Below, in pieces: positions 12,441 to 24,731 of a stretch of DNA of 64,000 nucleotides (position 1 is its first letter; each line of letters starts with the position of its first letter). This DNA comes from Ehretia macrophylla (Eukaryota > Streptophyta > Magnoliopsida > Boraginales > Ehretiaceae): assembly GCA_037974665.1 (NCBI GenBank), contig CM075781.1:38998235-39062234 (forward strand). The letters are read 5' to 3'. Under the pieces are notes generated by a model. The model was not told where the DNA came from and did no database searches. It saw only the letters and a program-made list of their open reading frames with translations. The position numbers and the translations under genes were made by a program.

Positions 12441-12630
12441 GAGAGCTCTCAAGATTAGGGTTGTTGCCTGCCTTAGAGCTGCAAGAATGAGTGTTATTTA
12501 AGCAAGAGGTCATGCTGCCCACATTGTTGCCCCAAGGTTTCCAAAAAATCATTTGTGGTGCAACTAGAGGAACCAACACAATCAAGGCTGGAGCGTGTAA
12601 GAATAAACAGTCAGTAGTTTACAGCAGAAA

Positions 12631-12798
12631 ATGGAGATGCCCTGGTACCTCTTTCCCATGTTTCTTCCTGCGTTGTTCTTCATTTTCCCTTTGCTAACCC
12701 CAAATTTTCACTTCTCTGAACTAAAAGTTTGTTGGCAAAGGGCCTTGGCAAAACCCATTTTTCACTTCTCAGGTCAGGATAACGGACGTGGTGGATGA
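12631..12798 (+). CDS. Short ORF with hydrophobic N-terminus, unrecognised
   Basis: An ATG-initiated frame of 55 codons begins MEMPWYLFPMFLPALFF, continues hydrophobic to about residue 24, and ends in a polar tail closing with TGA at 12796-12798. It looks like a signal peptide or anchor, but I recognise no family. Two imperfect copies of a TTTTCACTTCTC motif lie inside it. It lies upstream of, and divergent from, lectin remnant A. It may be a captured first exon or chance; confidence is low. Confidence 0.2.
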   Translation: MEMPWYLFPMFLPALFFIFPLLTPNFHFSELKVCWQRALAKPIFHFSGQDNGRGG

Positions 12799-12839
12799 AC
12801 AATACTTGGTGAAGGACCCAATTCTGATAACATATTAAA

Positions 12840-13460
12840 AAGTATAAGGTTCTATTTTACATAGTGTTTGGAAGCACTTGTGTTATAGAATTTATTTGAT
12901 TTATAAATAAATTCCATGAAAATTTATATTTATAAATGAATTCTCTTATTTGGAACTATAATTTGCAATATTTGTAGAATTGGAATTAAAAATTATATTT
13001 TATTCAAATACCCCTCCTTTATTCTATTGGAATTAGAAAAATTTAGGAATGATAAATAAGAACTTTTGAGTTATTCAACTAGCACTAGCATGGATTGATA
13101 ATGTCTTGACTTGTTGATTAATTATTTTCTTTGTGTTTTATTGAAAGAAGAAGGGTTAAGGAGAGGGTTTCAAATATTTTTTATTTTTTATCTTTGTATT
13201 TGAGTTAAAATTAAACTTAAGTGTAAAGAAAATTCTAGAGGGGTAATTTTGTTTCCAAAAGATAGAACTAACTTAAAAAACGTGGATTTATAAATTTCAT
13301 ATCTTGAGTAAGGATTTGTGTTAGGCTTGAGTAAATATAAGATTTGCAAATTATGGATTTCTAATTTTTTAAAATGCTATTTCCAAACATAAAAAATTAG
13401 ATTTACAAATGAATTTCACAAAATTTTGTAGAATTTATTTGTTCCAAATAGTCTGTTAAA
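12840..13460. repeat. Interspersed repeat shared with the lectin copy C flank
   Basis: Matches 38815-40978, once the Harbinger-like insert there is removed. Shared blocks include ATTTATAAATGAATTCTCTT and AAATGAATTTCACAAAATTT. The two ends are similar in inverted orientation (AGTGTTTGGAA at the left, TTCCAAATAGTCTG at the right), so this may be a TIR element of about 600 bp. No target duplication was established. It could equally be the conserved upstream flank of the lectin genes. Confidence 0.6.
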
Positions 13461-13609
13461 ATCAATTGATGTTAGATGAAGTAGTCTAAAATCTTATATA
13501 GTTATATTGAAATTTATAATTTTATAATGTAGAGCAATCATATAGTCTAACATATGACAATGTGGCACCTCTAATGAAGATCATGGGCGTGAACCTGTTA
13601 ATTGACTAT

Positions 13610-13862
13610 CTCATCTAAAAGTTTAAACTGTTAGAGATGGGTTAATTGTATTATTTATTATATTCAACACGCCCCCGCAAGTGAAAGTAGAAATAGTTTT
13701 TGAACTTTATACTTGAACAATTTTAATGTTTTAAATGGGTGGCGGTAAGTTTTGAATCCAAAATCTTTTGATATTTGAGTTCTAATATCATATTAAGTGA
13801 CCACATCATCTAAAAAGTTAAACTGTTAAAAAGAGGTTAATTGTATTATTTATTATATTCAA
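13610..13862. repeat. Direct repeat pair of about 58 bp
   Basis: 13610-13667 and 13804-13862 share CATCTAAAAGTTTAAACTGT-like starts and GGTTAATTGTATTATTTATT. They are separated by about 136 bp that include CGCCCCCGCAAGTG. The arrangement suggests a fragment of a short retroelement, but no terminal features confirm it. Confidence 0.5.
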
Positions 13863-14014
13863 TAGAACTTTTTCTCCCTCTCTCTTTTTTTTTTTTTTTT
13901 CCTCAAGTGAACCTTTTCTCTTAACATGCTTCACATTTGAAATGCAAATGTTAGGCTGCAGCCCCCGTTACAGCTCATATAGCTCCGCCCCTGCGTGTAA
14001 GATAGAATAAACGT

Positions 14015-14140
14015 AAATGCTAAGAAGACCATCCCATCTATCATCTCTCAATTTCTGAATGAGTAATTTTGCATTTGCAACTAAGTGTAAAGCATTAAAA
14101 ATGTCCGAAGACTGTTGTTGCAAAGTTTGAAAGAGAATAC
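14015..14140 (-). pseudogene. hAT-like transposase fragment (ZMYM1/TTF-type)
   Basis: A minus-strand frame contains LFQTLQQQSSDIFNALHLVA followed by AKLLIQKLRDDRWDGLL. This matches from memory the region between the DUF4371 and hAT dimerisation parts of plant zinc-finger MYM-type, hAT-derived proteins. Only about 40 residues are recognisable. The surrounding frame carries no further domain, so this is a relic. Confidence 0.5.
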
Positions 14141-14867
14141 TTCCTTTCCTCTTAGAGAAAATACAATATAGAAAAGAATTGGAGAGTTTCATACCTTTAG
14201 AGATATTTGAATTGATGGCTCTCATTTTCATTTTGCATTGCAATAAGAAGATTGCAAAGTTTTAAGAAATCTTTTTGTGAGGTTAGGAGGGTAGGAAAAG
14301 AAGAGAAGTGACGGAAGTTTTGAGAATTAAAAAGTTTAGAAGGGTTTATCGGGACAAAAAAGGAAATGAAAGTTTTTTGCAAAAAATGGGATTTAAAATG
14401 AAAAAGGTGTACCTAAACCTTACTTTATGTTTTGCTATTACTGTTACTATTTATTTGATTGGCTTGATGTTCTTTCTTAAATAACTAAAATAATTTTATT
14501 CTTTGACTTTTTACATTAAAAAATAATTCAATAATTTAAAAAACAATATACCTATCCATAATTTAATATTATATATTAATTTTTAAAAAAATTCTTTGTT
14601 GGGGGTAATATACGAATTTTTTTTTTACATATATTAATTTTCTTTCCTATACATCATCTTGTACTAAATTTATATAGTGTGGATGTTCTTAGCATCCAGA
14701 CACTGGTGTAATAGTGGAATAGACCTCCAGTAAGTAAGAATTAATTAATAAGTATCAAGTTTTAAACTATGCTAATCTATTTTATATTACCCTAGATGAA
14801 TGGTAGTCCGTGGAGGGAATTTGCAAAGTTGAACACATATTATGGGTGTGATAGGTGGTAGGGTGGG

Positions 14868-15269
14868 TCTAACAATAATTCAAAAGACTAGTATATTAGA
14901 AGGGAGAATATCTTACATTTGAAAATTATCCTTTTATAAGATTGAGATTACGATGTGAGATCATTACATTCTATTCTCTTAAGAGCTGATGCTCACATCA
15001 AGCTAATCTATCGACACTGGCTCAACATTAACCTTTTTCTCCTAATGGAGGCACTCGATTACCAGTATTAATTTAGTGTAGCACTTACCACATCATAGTT
15101 AAGCCCATAGTCTCCCTCTGTAGAGTCTACTCTCGGCGAAAAGTCCAATGTAACAACTCAAACTTAAAGGGAAAACCCAACTCAAAAGACTAGTCTATTA
15201 GAGGGAAAAACTCTTTACACTTAAAAATCACCGCTTATAAAGATGATATCGTGATGTGGGATCATTATA
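14868..15269. mobile_element. Possible TRIM-like element
   Basis: Two related direct repeats, 14868-14968 (101 bp) and 15149-15269 (121 bp), flank about 180 bp. Both carry CAAAAGACTAGT and end GATCATTACA or GATCATTATA; the second begins TGTAACAACTC. Short LTR-like repeats around a tiny interior suggest a terminal-repeat retrotransposon in miniature. No clear PBS, polypurine tract or target duplication was found. Confidence 0.4.
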
Positions 15270-15547
15270 GTGGGGTAGGGGTATGTGTAGATTGATGGAG
15301 GGACGGGTGGGGGTGTGGACTAACTAAATAGGCCGGAAGAGAGATATAAGCTGGAAATTACCAACATAATAAAATTCAGTTAATTTTAAACTCCAACAAC
15401 ACAAGCGAACGGTTCACTCAAAAGGCAATCTAGATTTTTCAGACATGAGTTAAAACTTAAATGCTCGAAACGAATGCAACATCAACAACCCAGAGAGACG
15501 AGACACCTTGAGGGAATTGCTTCAAAACATTAATACGTTTTGAAACT

Positions 15548-16876
15548 TCAGGTTCTACCAAAGCTTGCGAAATAGAGGGGATTTGACTTGGGAACATTTT
15601 CGTCAATATTTTCAGCTTCCGCCTTAACCGGGTTTAAGGTAGTGATTGGCTTGATATAAACTCCAATTGAAGTTATCACACTTTCTGCAGTACCATGCAC
15701 TTTCTGCAGTACCGTGGAAGCCACCAAATTGACGATCGTTTCCAAGTTCAAAGCCAAATTCCTTCATACTGTTGGGCGGGTGACCAGAGGATCCATGTTG
15801 ACCAAAGGGTCCATGTGTGCCAAGATTGGTATGAAATGTGAGATGTTATCCCAAAGTTGTCCCTCCAACCTCTTATGTCAGTGAGATACTCTGATGGATA
15901 ATCCAACTTCACCTGTTTAATTTACATATTCAAACAAAAAAGGAACATCACTTAAATCCCTCTAAAATCCTACTTTCAAAATTTATTTGATTAATCCATA
16001 AAGATAGAAATGTTACAAATTCAGAACTTAATCAGGTTATAAAATTGATCTCAATATATAGTTTTGTGGGCATAACTAAACTTGATTTCAATTTTAGTAA
16101 CTTGGATCACCTTAGAGGTGGATTGATGATTCTTTTCAGTGGACTATATGTCACATCTCGAGCCAAAAAAAACTCTATATTTGTAAGTGAAATTAGTGTC
16201 ATTCAACTGGTAATTGACTTTTTTTTTTTTGGCTAACATGGAAATCTAGCTGACAAAGCCCAACTATCGATTGGGTCCGATAGAGCCTAATTACCATCTG
16301 GTAAATCTCGGGTGCAGCGATGCGTCCCAACACATGCACCAAGCCTGTCAATAGTGTGAACTTAATATGCAGTTAAGGAGTTATGCACTCAAGCATATTG
16401 GTGTTGTAGACATAAAAAATAACTACTTAGAACTTAAATCAAGTGACTAAAAGATCGTTAATCCAAATTATCAATTAAATCGACAATACCCACTTATAAA
16501 CCACTAATTTAACACTATTCCCACCACTGTGGACATACATCGGCCCTTGAATCAATGCTACAGATTTAAACCTAATGAAGTCTAATATACCAACGTGACA
16601 AATTTCAAGTGTATAATTGAATAACGGTTTATGTAAAATATATCTAGAGTGAGTGGGGAATATACTCATAACCTTAATGTAGTCTCCGGTCAGCTGGCCA
16701 TATCTTTCCGACAAGACCAGAGCTTCATTCTCAACTTACTGGAATTGGAGAGAGTAAACTTTATCGCCGTGTGATACAAAAATTTGGACGAGTTCAGAGC
16801 GCCCCTTCTCATCCCAAACAATTATTCCTGCATTGTTGCCCACTGGACCGACCTTGATCATGCTTGTATCACCCAT
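15548..16876 (-). pseudogene. Jacalin-related lectin pseudogene, two exons (copy B)
   Basis: Exon 1 (16673-16876) starts at ATG with MGDTSMIKVGPVGNN, then IIVWDEKGRSELVQIFVSHG, and ends ...TGDYIK. The intron (15913-16672) has GT and AG borders. Exon 2 (15548-15912) starts VKLDYPSEYLTDIRG and includes GGFHGTA and SIGVYIKPITTLN, ending at TGA. This covers one full jacalin domain of about 140 residues plus a short tail. Defects: a TAA after SLQFQ in exon 1; an indel in the SITFHTN region; and a 19-bp tandem duplication (GGTACTGCAGAAAGTG repeated, about 15680-15720) that shifts frame. The product would be a cytoplasmic or nuclear sugar-binding defence or stress lectin, but it cannot be made intact. 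Confidence 0.85.
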
Positions 16877-17180
16877 TTCTTTGTTTTTTTGGTTTGGTGT
16901 ATCACGCAATATTTCTATTACTTAATTCACAGCTTCCAGAGGGTAAATGTGAATAAATAATGCAAAAGAACGTGTGGCCATTGTAGACATTGAACTTTTG
17001 AACAGGGGTTGTTACTGACATTAGTCCTCGTACGTGAGGTGAACCACACACATATAGAGCCCGTTTCTTCTTCTTGTTTTGAACACTTGTATTGCCATCA
17101 CACACGGAAAGGCCAGATTCCTATGCCCCCTTGTCCAACTTTTCAAAAAAGCATGTTGAAAGCATTGATGTTTGTATTCA

Positions 17181-17318
17181 ATTATTAAAGAGGAACGTAG
17201 GAAATTTATTACGGGCCCTTTCGAATCTTTATAAGATTTTACGTTAATTATTATTAAAGAGGAACGTAGGAAATTTATTACGGGCCCTCTCGAATCTTTA
17301 TAAGATTTTACGTCAAAT
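17181..17318. repeat. 69-bp tandem duplication
   Basis: ATTATTAAAGAGGAACGTAG... is repeated at 17181 and 17250 with one difference (GGGCCCTTTC against GGGCCCTCTC). Copy I has a single unit at about 5718. Confidence 0.92.
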
Positions 17319-18553
17319 CGCTCTCAAAGGATAGCTTGGATGACATCAAAGATGAATGATATAGGTTCAAAACTCTTTAGATCACCTCCGAATTAAATTT
17401 TTAATTGACTTAATGCATATATTTGGATGCATGATACACTTTGGAAATTGAAAAAAATATTTACCTAATGGTGATTATGGCCCTCGTTAGGCACATTAAC
17501 TTTTGTATAGTGCTTACCTATTCCCATGTAATGTCTAGTTATGTAAACCTATTTTCCAAAGTTAATGAAAGAAATATATATATATATATTTCTCAAGAAA
17601 TCATAGATAGTAATAAATAATCTCAATTTCATAGAATGCGACAGTTCTTGCTTTGCCTAATCTTAAATGAGTATTTCAAATTTCGATACTTTCCCCGGAA
17701 AAAAATGCTTCAATATTTGCCTGTGTAGAGGGATTTTGAATACTCAGTTTCTTTATACAAAATCAATTTTTTACTTTTCTCTGATATCTCACGTCGGTGA
17801 GAAATAGTGTATATGTATAGTTTACAAGTGAGTATTGTGAATATAAAAAATAAATTAGGTTAATCATTTTGAGCCAATAGAAAAAAAAAAGTCAAAGCAG
17901 TTATTTTTTATACCTACAACATATAGCTACAACACCAGTTCAAATAGTTATTTTTTATACATGCAATACCAGTCTCGCCTGCAGACCTGAGATTTTGAGC
18001 TCGAGATTCAATGTCACACCCTTTATTTATATTTTTCATAAAAGAATGTCATTTACACGAATTCTTGTCTTATAAGATCATACAAATTTGGGTGATATAA
18101 TTTAAGTGACTACGTATTGGGTATTTAAATGTTAGGCTCTAGCTGGTTTGACAATAAATGTGGAAAGAGAGATGTGTTTAGAGAAAACAAAAGTTGTATA
18201 TTTTTAATGCTTGATCAATTGTATAATCGTTTAACGCTATTGCCTCAAATACATTTTGATGACACACTTCCATTAACTGAAACAACATTTCCCTCGCGAC
18301 ACCATTTACAGTGCCCTCTAAATGGTTTTCTTATCTTGTTTTTTTTATGTATTTATTTATTTTTATTACTGCTCTGTTTGGTTTAATTGTAAAGTTTTAG
18401 TTTTTGAATGATAAACTTTTAGAAATAGAGTTTTAGTTAGAAATGTTGTTGACCAAAAACTGTTGACTGTTTGACTGTTTGACATATGTTGAACATTATT
18501 GAAATTTTATAAATTTTGAGGGCAATGTTGGGCTTTTAAAAATATGAAGGGTA

Positions 18554-18659
18554 TATATATATATATATTTTATTCAGAGAAGACTTATGTTATACAACAC
18601 ATATATAACCAAACAAGAATTGATCTCACAATCTCTCGCAAACAAGCGAGTAACCTCTC
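18554..18659 (-). mobile_element. Short SINE/LINE-like insertion with 15-bp TSD
   Basis: A 106-bp segment is flanked by a perfect 15-bp direct repeat, AAAATATGAAGGGTA (18539-18553 and 18660-18674). Copy I has a single copy of the site (about 8449-8463, one mismatch). Read on the minus strand it ends in an AT-dinucleotide tail. A long TSD with a simple-sequence tail is the signature of LINE-machinery retroposition. No pol III boxes were recognised, so it may be a 5'-truncated element. Confidence 0.65.
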
Positions 18660-19251
18660 AAAATATGAAGGGTACATTTTGAAAGAGGAAAAAAAAAACA
18701 AAAACTTATCGCATTAGATAAAAACAGATTTGCAAAACCCTTTTTTGAGAAGTGTCAACTTGGAGCTTTTTATTTTTTAATTTTTTTCAACTTCAACTTT
18801 TATTCCAAATCACTTTTAGAAATGGGTCAAATTAGATTGATCTTCTAAACTCACAGAAGTTACTCTTAAGTATCTAAAAATTAGGCTTAACACTACGCTT
18901 TCCAAATAGCTTTTAAATATCGATCTTGAGGCCATGTGTCTCACCTCCGCGCCTAATTGGTGCCTACTGGAGCGAGGAATGGAGTAGGGGCAAGAAGTGA
19001 GGGTAGACATTTCCATTGCATTCCATGTGTTGGCATATTAATATGGAAAATTTCAGTTTTTCATTTTCGACATGAATTTTTCATGCGTAATTGTTTCTAG
19101 TTAAAAATTGTTTAAATGCTTGAAACATTGATAGTGTAAATATAATTTTATTTTTGTAATTAGAGACATAACTGTAACTTATATTTGATATTTTTTTAAC
19201 ACCATCATCATGTTTTCCGTCATTGAAACTTTATTAGTGCAGAACTCATTC

Positions 19252-19448
19252 TGATAATTGATTAGATATGTTTTAGATAACTTTCATCTTTTTTTAACTT
19301 TTGAATTTTCAATTGTTGTAATCATTATTTTGACTTCTTTTCCATTTGATGTTATCATTAAGTTTCTTGTATCAATCTGATACACGCATTATACTACAAA
19401 TAGGGCTGTAACTTTCCATTTGCAATATAGAAAAATATTCTTCTCTCA
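19252..19448 (+). repeat. copia-2 5' LTR (197 bp)
   Basis: Aligns with 23994-24188 with scattered substitutions. Shared blocks include TACACGCATTATACTACAAA and GCAATATAGAAAAATATT. Confidence 0.92.
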
Positions 19449-19457
19449 TGGTATTAG
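19449..19457 (+). other. copia-2 primer-binding site
   Basis: TGGTATTAG lies directly after the LTR terminal CA. It resembles the initiator tRNA-Met PBS (TGGTATCAG) with one transition. Confidence 0.7.
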
Positions 19458-19516
19458 TTGTTTAAGACTTACATCATAATATTCTCTGTCCCACTTATTT
19501 TCCTCTCATTCGATCT

Positions 19517-22500
19517 GTGCATATCATAGCCACACCATCCTCTTCAGCCTTTTCTCTTCCCAGGTTCAACGTCAAAGTTTATGTCACAATCATTCTCGAT
19601 CACTCAAATTACCTTACATGGAAAACACAGATCACCACATTCTTCTGCTTTAATGGCATTTTAGGCTACGTTGATGGATCTATTCCCTCGCCAAAAAAAT
19701 CCACCTCCACTACAGCTTCTTCTACTACATCTCTTCTTCGTCTTTATCTCTTGACGAATGGGAAACATATGACAGCTTCGTCACGACATGCATCACAGCC
19801 ACCTTGTCTGAGTCCCTTGCTCACCAAGCCCTTGGCTATGAATCAATTCACTCTTTGTGGACTACTCTAGAAGAGTCCTTTTTGTAGTAATCCACGGCTC
19901 GAAAATCACTGCTTCGTGCCCAACTTCATGCTGTCAAAAAAGGCTCATTGTCTATTGCCGATTATCTCCATCATGTTCGTTATTTATCTTCTTCTTTGGC
20001 TACTATCGGGGCACCAATCTCTGATTCTGATTTAGTGCTCACTACTCTTGGAGGTCTTCCTCGTCATTACAGGCCATTCGTCACCTTTGTTGAGAATCTT
20101 GTCACCCCCTTAACGTTTTCTCAACTTCGTGCCAAGTTGCTGACTTATGAACAACGGCTTGTTCTTGATGGGGATGATTTGGACTCCACCGATTCATCCA
20201 CTGTCCATGCTCTCACCACTCAATTGCAGTCTCATCATGTCTCACCTCACGGCTTCGCTAACACCAGCTCTAAGTCCACCCCGATACCTATCTCACAATC
20301 GACTGCAAGTGTCAGATTTGCCATCGTCAAGGCCATTCTGCCTTGCGTTGCCGATATCGCTTCTCTACACCTCCATCTGGTCAAACTTCTACTCAATTTG
20401 CAAGTCTTCATGTTCAACCTTCTTCTCAGCCTCCTTTGTTTCCCACGCCTGTTATGACCAATTGGATTCCCGATTCCGGCGCCACCTCTCACATGACACC
20501 AGACTCTAATATTTTGCAAAATCTTTACCCTTATGATGGTGCCGACAATGTACTTGTCGGTGATGGTACGCCATTAACTATCCATAACACTGGTTCTTTT
20601 TCTGTTCCTAATTCCTCTCGTTCTTTGCATTTGAATAATGTCTTGCATATGCCTCAATTAACTCGTAATTTGTTGTTTATCTCTCAATTTACTCGTGAAA
20701 ATGGTATCTCATGTGAATTTTTTCCCTCTATGTGTGTTGTCAAGGATCTTCAAACGGGGACCCCAATTCTCACCGGCCCAATTAATTCTAGTCTATACAC
20801 CCTACTTGTGTCGCCCTCTTCATCTTCTCATCTGGCTTACTCCACAAGTCAAGTTTCAACTGCTCTGTGGCACAGTCGTCTGGGTCACTCTTCAAAACTA
20901 GTGTTGTCTACACTCCGATCGCAAGCTGCTTTGAAGTTTAAGGATTTTTTTATCTCTTAATAAACTATGTAATGCTTGTCTCCAAGGCAAAAGTCATAGG
21001 TTACCTTTTTCCCCTTCCTCTCGCACTTCTAGTTTTCCCTTAGAATTAATTCATTGTGATGTATGGGGTCCAGGCCCAGTTATCTCATGTTCGCTTTTTC
21101 GATATTTCATTATTTTTGTGGACGACTTTAGCCGTTTCACCTATTTGTATCCAATGAAAAATAAAAGTGATAGCACTTCTTGTTTCCTGCAATTTCAATC
21201 TCTTGTTGAGAATCTTTTTGATACCAAAATTCGGTCTTTTCAATGTGATAGTGCACCTGAATTAACACAAGGCTCTCTAAAAGCACATTTTATTGCTTCT
21301 GGCATTCAATATCGCATTCTATGTCCCCATACCCCTCAATAGAATGGCTTGGCTGAGCGTAAAATACGACATATAACATAAATGGGAACTACTCTTTTAT
21401 TTCTTGCACATCTTCCTGAACATTTTTGGACTGAGGCTTTTAATACTACGGTCTTTCTCATTAATCGTCTCCCAACTCCAATTCTCCAAAATCAGTCCCC
21501 ATTTCTTAAGTTGTTTAAGAAGCCACCAGACTACTCCTTTATTCGGGTATTTGGTTGTGTGTGCTATCTGTTTCTTGGGGCTTATAAATCAGATAAGTTG
21601 AGTCCTAAATCAATTCCTTGCGTGTTTTTGGGTTATAGCTTGGACCATCACGGGTACAGGTGTTATGATCCCTCTACTGATAAAGTGTTTCTATCGTGCC
21701 ATGTACTTTTTGACGAAACAATATGCCCTTTTGCGTCGTCTGGTTCTCGTTTGTTTCACAAGTCTTCACAGTGTTCTGTTCCTCTTAATGAATACTTTCA
21801 GTCACGTGTGTTGATGTTGTTGCCGCCCTTAACTCAAATGTCTCGTCAGTCATTTCCTGAAATCTCGACAAATCCAACTCCTATGCATACAAATTCGTTG
21901 CCAACTGCCCAGCCACAATGTCAATCCACGAGGTCCCATGGTCAACAAGCTAATGTTCCCTTAGATGACCATAATTTTTATCCAGCACATCCTATATCCA
22001 CTGGGTCCCACGATCACATTTCCAATGGTTCCTTAGCTGACTATAATCAAGTGATTTCGAATTCCTCTCTGTATGACCAGCTTCCACCTTTAGCTTCACA
22101 AGTGCATTTATCTCCTAGTGCTTCCTTAGATTCACATATTTCTCCCACTTTATTATCTCCTATGCCTGGTCCACTTTTTGTTCCCTCAGCTGTCACCAAC
22201 TCTATCATACCTAACCCCACCACATCTCTCTTACTTGCTCCTATGCCAGTCGTTTCTACTGCACCTCATGATAATTCCTCTAGTCCTGTCTCGCCTCATT
22301 CGTCTCATGTTGTCCTATCATCCTCTTCAACTAATACACATTCAATGCTCACGTGGACAAAAGATAATACTAGGCAGACTAAAGATTTCTCTGATTATAT
22401 TACTTATGCAGTCTCTCGTGCCTTTCATCCTTCTTCTAGTCAGTTTGAATCTGAACCTTACACTTATCTTCAAGCCTCTAAATTTCCTCACTGGCGTATG

Positions 22501-23996
22501 TCATGGACTCTGAGTATAACTCTCTTCTTCAGAATGACACATGGTCGTTGGTTCCCAAACCTTCCACGGCTAATGTAATTGGAAGAAAATGGGTCTTTCG
22601 CATTAAGCATAAACCAGATGACTCCATTGATAAATACAAAGCCCGTCTTGTGGCAAAGGGGTATAGTCAGGAAGAAGACATTGATTTCACAGAAACTTTC
22701 AGTCCCATTGTTAAGCCCACAACGATTCGAGTCGTACTATCTATTGTTGTCTCTAAACAATGGCCCATCAAACAGTTAGACGTTAACAATGCTTTCTTGC
22801 ATGGTTTTCTAGATGAAGAGGTCTACAAGTCACAACCTCCATGTTTCATCAATTCAGCTACTCTAGATTATGTTTGTAAATTGCACAAAGCTCTCTATGG
22901 TTTGAAACAGGCTCCTCGGGCGTGGTTCTCCTGGCTTAGTTCATATATTTTTAGTCTGGGTTTCTCTGCCTCCATTTCTTATACCTCTTTATTTATTCGC
23001 GCCACCGATACTGATTTTACAGTTTTACTAGTTTATGTAGATGATATTATTCTTATAGGTAGTAATTCTGACACTATCAGTTCGCTTACACTATCTCTTC
23101 ACCAGGAGTTTGCTCTCAAGGATTTGGGTACTATGTCTTTCTTTCTTGGTATTGAGGTTACTTTCAGACATACGGGTCTTCTTCTCAATCAGCATAAATA
23201 TATTCAGGACATGCTTGTTCGCACAAAAATGGACAATGCCAAAAGTGTCTCATCACTTATTGCTCCACACCAGCAACTCTCTCAGTCGGTTGGGGATCCT
23301 TTTCCTGACCCTACTCTTTACAGAAGAACTGTTGGGGCTCTTCAATACTTAACTATCACCAAACCTGAAATTGCTTTTGCTGTTAACAAGGTCTGTCAAT
23401 TTATGCACAGTCCTACCGATGTTCATTGGTCTGTAGTTAAACGGATACTTCAGTACTTGAAAGACACACCTAGTCATGGTCTTTATATTCGTTCCTCAAC
23501 AGATTTCTCACTACATGCCTATTCAGATTCTGATTAGGCTGGGTGTCTCGATGATCGTTGTAGCACTCAAGGATATTGTATTTTCTTAGGTCCTAATCTT
23601 ATCTCTTGGTTTGCGAAGAAACAAACCACTACCTCCAGGTCGAGTATCGAGGCTGAGTATAAGGCTATTGCATTTGCTACAACTGAGCTTTGTTGGTTAA
23701 AATCACTTTTGTCTGAACTACATTTTGCACCTATTGTTCCCCTAACGCTTTGGTGTGACAATATTGGTACTACATATCTCACTGTCAATCTGGTATATCA
23801 CGCTCGTACAAAGCATATTGAAATCGATGTTCACTTTGTCCGGGAAAAGATTTCTGCTAAGGAGCTGCAAGTTCGCTTTATCTCCACAATCGATCAGATT
23901 GCTCATATTATGACCAAAGGGCTTTCTGTTACTCGGTTTCAACACTTACGATCCAAGCTCACTGTTTATGACACCGTTTCGCTTGAGGGGGCGTGA
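19517..23996 (+). pseudogene. copia-2 gag-pol polyprotein (broken)
   Basis: Order along the strand: gag, starting near 19517, with DHSNYLTWKTQI and, after a frameshift, SIADYLHHVRYLSSSLATIG; a perfect CX2CX4HX4C zinc knuckle (20310-20351, CQICHRQGHSALRC); protease with PDSGATSHMT at about 20470; GAG-pre-integrase LWHSRLGHS at about 20866; integrase with DDFSRFTYLY and QCDSAPE (21118-21260); reverse transcriptase (22503-23300) with [21 protein letters not shown] and the catalytic YVDDI; and RNase H (23510-23900) with the SSIEAEYKA motif. Stops at 21340 and 23535 fit CAG and TGG to TAG. A frameshift lies near 22500. The terminal stop TGA (23994-23996) is made by the first bases of the 3' LTR. 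Confidence 0.92.
23981..23993 (+). other. copia-2 polypurine tract
   Basis: CTTGAGGGGGCG lies immediately before the 3' LTR and is the expected plus-strand priming site. Confidence 0.75.
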
Positions 23997-24188
23997 TAAC
24001 TGATTAGATACGTTTTAGATAGCTTTTATTTTTTTTTTTAACTTTTGAATTTTCAATTGTTGTGATCATTATCTTGACTTTTACATTTGTTGTTATCATT
24101 ATGTTCCTTGTATCAATCTGATACACGCATTATACTACAAATACTATTGTAACTTTCATTTGCAATATAGAAAAATATTATTCTCTCA
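23994..24188 (+). repeat. copia-2 3' LTR (195 bp)
   Basis: Direct repeat of the 5' LTR, bounded by TGATAACTG and TTCTCTCA and followed by the TSD. Confidence 0.92.
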
Positions 24189-24731
24189 CATACTTTATTT
24201 TTTGTTAAAAATAATAATAAATATAATAATCACTTTCTAAAAGCTTAAGTTTTTCAAAAAAAAGTGGTAACTTAATATAATATGACAACTCAAATTCACA
24301 AACTCGTCTTGATTCAAGTCTCATTGCCTCTCATTTAAAAACACTAAAATTGTTTACGTGCAAACTCAGAAACATTTTTAGTAAAAAAATAAGACTAAAA
24401 ATTGAATTCTTCCTCCACGTATAGAAACGTGTTAAAAATAATTAAAATATAAATATAGTATTCAATTTCTAACAATCTAAATTTAAATGAGGTGGTAACT
24501 TAATAACTTTCGTGAATGAAAAAAGGTAAGGGGTTCGAGGATCTTCAAAGGATAAACACTACGTGTATAAAATATTGTTGTTCTTAGCACATCTAGCACC
24601 AGTAGTCTTGCGATAGAACCAGGCCCCTAGTAAATAAGAGGTAAACAAGTGATCAACGTCTTAAAATATGCTTCTCTATATGACATTACCCTACACTTGA
24701 TACTAGTCCTTAACATGCATAAGAAAATATG

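Larger units (their letters stand above)
19252..24188 (+). mobile_element. Ty1/copia retrotransposon, near full length, decayed (copia-2)
   Basis: Short LTRs (19252-19448 and 23994-24188) begin TGATAACTG or TGATAATTG and end TTCTCTCA. A PBS follows the 5' LTR directly and a GGGGGCG polypurine tract precedes the 3' LTR. The flanks CATTC (19247-19251) and CATAC (24189-24193) form a 5-bp TSD with one mismatch; copy I shows the empty site near 9068. The short LTRs and single long gag-pol fit the Ale/Retrofit-like group; this is inferred. Confidence 0.92.

Noticed and set aside
12361..12585. A longer lectin fusion protein upstream of copy A
   Set aside because: The frame upstream of the lectin part (MIVLVPLVAPQMIFW...) has no recognisable domain and no splice evidence; a chance in-frame extension is simpler.
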